In this document: positions 18,396 to 21,311 of the stretch, piece by piece
Numbering within the stretch: position 1 is the stretch's first letter
Layout of the letters: each line of letters opens with the position of its first letter
DNA from: Psilocybe azurescens
Taxonomy: Eukaryota; Basidiomycota; Agaricomycetes; Agaricales; Agrocybaceae
Direction of reading: 5' to 3'
NCBI GenBank assembly: GCA_023853785.1
Contig: JAJIRX010000936.1
Span: forward strand, 1-21,311
DNA length: 21,311 bases
Notes under the pieces: generated by a model
Seen by the model: only the letters and a program-made list of their open reading frames with translations
Database searches by the model: none
Told to the model about the DNA's origin: nothing
Made by a program: the position numbers and the translations under genes

Positions 18396-19580
18396 ATGAG
18401 CTGGTTCAGAACGATCGACGGCTTATTCCACCAGTATCAGATCCCAAATTGGCGCTCGTATGGGCGGAAAAGATATAGCAGACCTTTCGGCCACTATCAG
18501 ATTTCTTTTCAACCCTCGTCCGGCCACTTCCTCTTCCTTACCCTCTTCTTTATTCTTTCCATGCTGCTATCGCCGTTTGACTTTGCGCTGCCTCCTGATT
18601 CTTTGCCTCCTCTGCTATCTGCTGTTCCAGCACCCGTCATGCCAGGTGCGTAACATCGCGCTTCTTTCGATTATCCTCTTACAAACAACCCTACAGATTC
18701 TAACATGGATATCGTCGATGCTCACGGTGAGCCATGGGAGCCGACCAACTACTCCAGCACAAAGGTTCCTCTCCCTGGCCACTTTGTAGAGCCCATGAGG
18801 TCCTTTTGATAGTTACAGTTGGGGCATGGGTTGGTATAAAACCTTGGGATGCGTGAGTTTTTCTTTCTTTTTTCTTGTATCCTACACTGTTAACTCCCTT
18901 TTAGTTCAATTGATATCGAGGCCCTGCTCCGTGATCCAGGCTCCGAGGTGAAGCATGTAGCTTCATGGGACGCAGGGGTCGCTGGTACAGGAATCGGTAT
19001 CAAGCAGACGGTATTCATATCCTTCCAGCTTCTCTCGCTCCCGTTGTGCCTGCCCCTCCCCTACCCTTCCTGTTGCGCCCTCCCTGTTATACCCGCTGCA
19101 CCTGCTCCTCCCGCTACGATAATATCTCAACCCACTGTCGCTTCTCGGAAGCGCACATTTGTTCCCCTGAACATCATACCCCTCCGCCTCCTATGCACTG
19201 TCTAGCCATGTGGCAGCCTCCTCATCGGCCTTGGCAAGCCGAGACGACTCTCAAGCAGCCTTGGCAGGCGTCTCCTCATCGACCTTGGCGCACTCGAGCT
19301 CCTGCTCCTCTGGCCGCTGCTCCAGGGCTCGCACTAGGGTTGTCAAGAACAAACCTCCCTATCAGCACCCTGTCTTCTCAAACGTCCACGTTGATGATTA
19401 TGAATGGATACTCCCGCCAGGAAGTCCAAGGGAAAGAAAAAGGCCACCGACAATATCGAATCTTCCACTGCCTCTCAACGCCATCAGAGCCTCCAGCGTC
19501 TCTTTGAGGCTCCCATTGCCTCTGGTAGTTCATCCCGTTCTTCCTCCCGCTTGGCGTGTGTTCAACATCCTTCCTAAGTG
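18396..19580 (+). pseudogene. unrecognised + strand multi-exon relic
   Basis: I do not recognise the family. A first stretch has overlapping frames including SATIRFLFNPRPATSSSLP (about 18490-18545) and PLLSAVPAPVMP (to 18645). A clean intron (18646-18696, GTGCGT..CTACAG) leads to NMDIVDAHGEPWEPTNYSST and KVPLPGHFVEPM (18702-18798). Next come a probable intron ending TTTTAG at about 18904, then DIEALLRDPGSEVKHVASWD (about 18911-18970), a long Ser/Ala/Pro-rich region in shifting frames, PYQHPVFSNVHVDDYEW (about 19358-19410), and a basic Ser-rich tail with KKKATDNIESSTASQRHQ (about 19434-19490) ending near 19580. At least three frame changes are needed. Codon use is GC-richer than its surroundings, supporting a former gene. 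Confidence 0.5.
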
Positions 19581-19921
19581 GGGAATTTGTGAGTAGCTTA
19601 CAGGTACACAGTATGCAATAGGCTGTAATTAGTTCAATCACATGGTTTTCCGTAGTTACAAAATATATGTCTATTCCGCCCCTTCACAACATTTTTCGGA
19701 TTGGTTTCTGTAAGCCAAGTAAAAGCTGTGTCTGGATGCCAAGTAGAATTGAAGAGAAAAACTGTAATTCGAAAATTTCATGATAAGATCGATGAACCAG
19801 TTCGGTAGGGTATACCAGTGGTGGAAGAATGCAAAAAACTAGTAAAGGTCGTTATTTACTTCAAAGCCGTCAATTGTTTTATATTATCAATAACGATTAC
19901 ATTAAATAGATGGGAATGTCT
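19581..19921. other. intergenic
   Basis: This is AT-rich spacer between convergent relics. I see no motif, repeat or open frame of interest. Confidence 0.5.
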
Positions 19922-20473
19922 TTATTTGAAGCCCTCCAGGTAAAATTTGTTAACGAAAGAGACAAACGTACGGGCTCCGTCAAAGTAACAATTCAAGTCA
20001 ATCCTCATCCCCAATGCCATCAGTCGTTGGTATTCCTCCTCGTCTTGTTCCAGTTGTTGTGCGTGCTTTTTCTAGTCTATACAAGTAATGGTAAGCAATG
20101 GAATCCATAATAGGTTCAAATGAAAACATACCGATAGCGCCTGGAACAAAAAAATTGCTACGCAGCCTGTTTTTCTCCCGGTAGCGTGCTTGAGCCTGCC
20201 TATGCTGTTCTTTCTCCAGGCTAAGTTCTTCGGGGATGATCTTTTCCTGGAATAAATCAGCATTAGTTTCTTGCAGCTACACTGATTCGATGTTTAACAT
20301 ACCTCTTGATTCTTTTCTCGTATGCATCATTAGCTCTTACTCTCGATATGTTTCTGCAGTAATATTGAATGTCCTGGCTATACTAAGAGACAAGCTGGAG
20401 TACTTACCGCATCGATATTCCCTTTTATTTTGTTGTTGTTTTGACGTTGTTCTTCATCGATCGGTGCAGGCAT
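19922..20473 (-). pseudogene. small charged protein with YREKN motifs, disabled
   Basis: Four - strand exons can be laid out. They are 20408-20473 (MPAPIDEEQRQNNNKIKGNI), 20303-20353, 20132-20256 (IIPEELSLEKEQHRQAQARY, then REKNRLRSNFFVPGAI), and 19922-20076 (KKHAQQLEQDEEEYQRLMAL, GMRIDLNCYFDGARTF and on to a TAA at 19922-19924). The introns are 54, 46 and 55 bp with GT..AG ends. The product would be about 130 residues, basic and acidic by turns and probably helical. Exon 2 has TAA 20330-20332 and TGA 20327-20329 just before an IREKN motif that parallels the YREKN of exon 3. Exon 4 opens with TAG 20072-20074. I do not know the function; arrays of xYRxKN/R motifs occur in Agaricomycete multicopy proteins. 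Confidence 0.6.
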
Positions 20474-21311
20474 GAGCTAGGAAAACGGTGAGGAACAACG
20501 AACGGCTAAATTTGTGGCACAGGCTGTTATCAATTCTAAAAATAGATGCTTCCCAAATGGACTCGCGACCGGGGATCTTATACTTTTGGTGGCTCTCGAC
20601 ACTTGAGACTGAGCACCTGGTGATAGATAAAGCTCATAAAAGCTCTTTATACACAATTTTGTTTAATACATGGCGTTGAGGACCAAAAAAGCGAGATATC
20701 AGATATGACTTTAACACGGTTTTGAGCCGAAGGCACAACTGAGTTTCATATAGCATCTAGAAACTGGCCTCAGAGTGCTCAAGAGTTTACACAACTCTGT
20801 CATGCATCGCTGCCTAAATTTTTATGCGTATATGAATGGGTATGCTATAGGTAGCTGTACATATAATTATTTTCATTCAGAGACCCATACTTCGGTCAGG
20901 GGTAATAAACAATTCTTTGTTCAAGGGTTTTTTCCGGAATCAGCATTTTACCCGGAATCAGCACTTTCAAAACTAAAACATTCGCTTTGAAGGTGTACTG
21001 AGGGTGCTTCAAGATGAAAATAATATATAACGTATACCACCATTAACTAATTCATATTTTGGACAACTAGCAGTATTTCAGACCTTCTTTCCATCTTAAA
21101 GCCTCTAACTGTGTATATGACTCTAAGTCCTCTGGCAGAAGAGTTTTGAGGTACATCATTTTGTTTAGTCGTGGGCACACCCATAGAAAGAGCCCACCGG
21201 CTGTGGGGGTGAGGGGGTGAATGACGTTAGTGAATGTGAGGTGAATGAGAGTGTTTAATGTGCTGCATGTATAACAGCTTGACAAAGAGTTTGAGGCACG
21301 TATCTAGATCC
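20474..21311. other. right end of window, no gene recognised
   Basis: Open frames at 20488-20679 (+), 20775-20990 (+) and 21067-21285 (-) have no motif I recognise. A short direct repeat, CCGGAATCAGCA, occurs at about 20934 and 20951. The stretch 21206-21255 is a G/T/A-rich low-complexity run of GTGAATG-like units. Confidence 0.5.

Noticed and set aside
21206..21255. G/T-rich run as a telomere-like or centromere repeat
   Set aside because: Units are irregular (GTGAATG, GGTGAATGA) and too short; simple low complexity is enough.

Overview
The window looks like nuclear DNA from a basidiomycete fungus, most likely an Agaricomycete (mushroom-forming fungus). Short introns of about 46-87 bp with GT..AG ends split short exons, and several protein families are ones I know mainly from Agaricomycete genomes. 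It is a gene-poor stretch, and nearly every gene I can reconstruct is broken. No rRNA, confident tRNA, CRISPR array or bacterial-type operon is visible.

Layout. (1) 1-7.4 kb holds three dispersed members of one multi-membrane-segment family (DUF6533-like). Copy A is on + (891-1823) and its conserved part is intact. Copies B (3198-4870) and C (6188-7309) are on - and frameshifted. A and B share intron positions and have two exons of identical length (60 and 49 nt). (2) 7.74-8.69 kb holds an unrecognised broken - strand ORF. It contains an 18-nt match to the lacZ-alpha/M13 primer region. (3) 8.83-9.72 kb is a clear pseudogene of a Golgi UDP-galactose/UDP-GlcNAc-type nucleotide-sugar transporter, with several stops and frameshifts. 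(4) 9.7-13.0 kb has only fragmentary coding signal and a palindromic cluster of CATGGGT motifs. (5) 13046-15687 is an AT-rich 2,642-bp DNA transposon. It has about 79-bp imperfect terminal inverted repeats and a perfect 9-bp target-site duplication, as expected for a Mutator-like element (MULE). It carries a decayed ORF on the - strand. (6) Just beyond it, 15704-15925 is a degenerate dimeric tandem repeat. (7) 16049-18149 (-) is a multi-exon, disabled member of a family that recurs in Agaricomycete genomes. It is followed by a + strand relic (18396-19580) and a small - strand relic with YREKN motifs (19922-20473).

No functional pathway joins these genes. The shared theme is decay of multicopy families. 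Where family knowledge predicts the original codon, the premature stops fit C-to-T change (CAG/CAA to TAG/TAA, CGA to TGA), which could reflect cytosine methylation and deamination or RIP-like mutation. The best candidates for something undescribed are the MULE-like element with its ORF family, and the C-to-T pattern.
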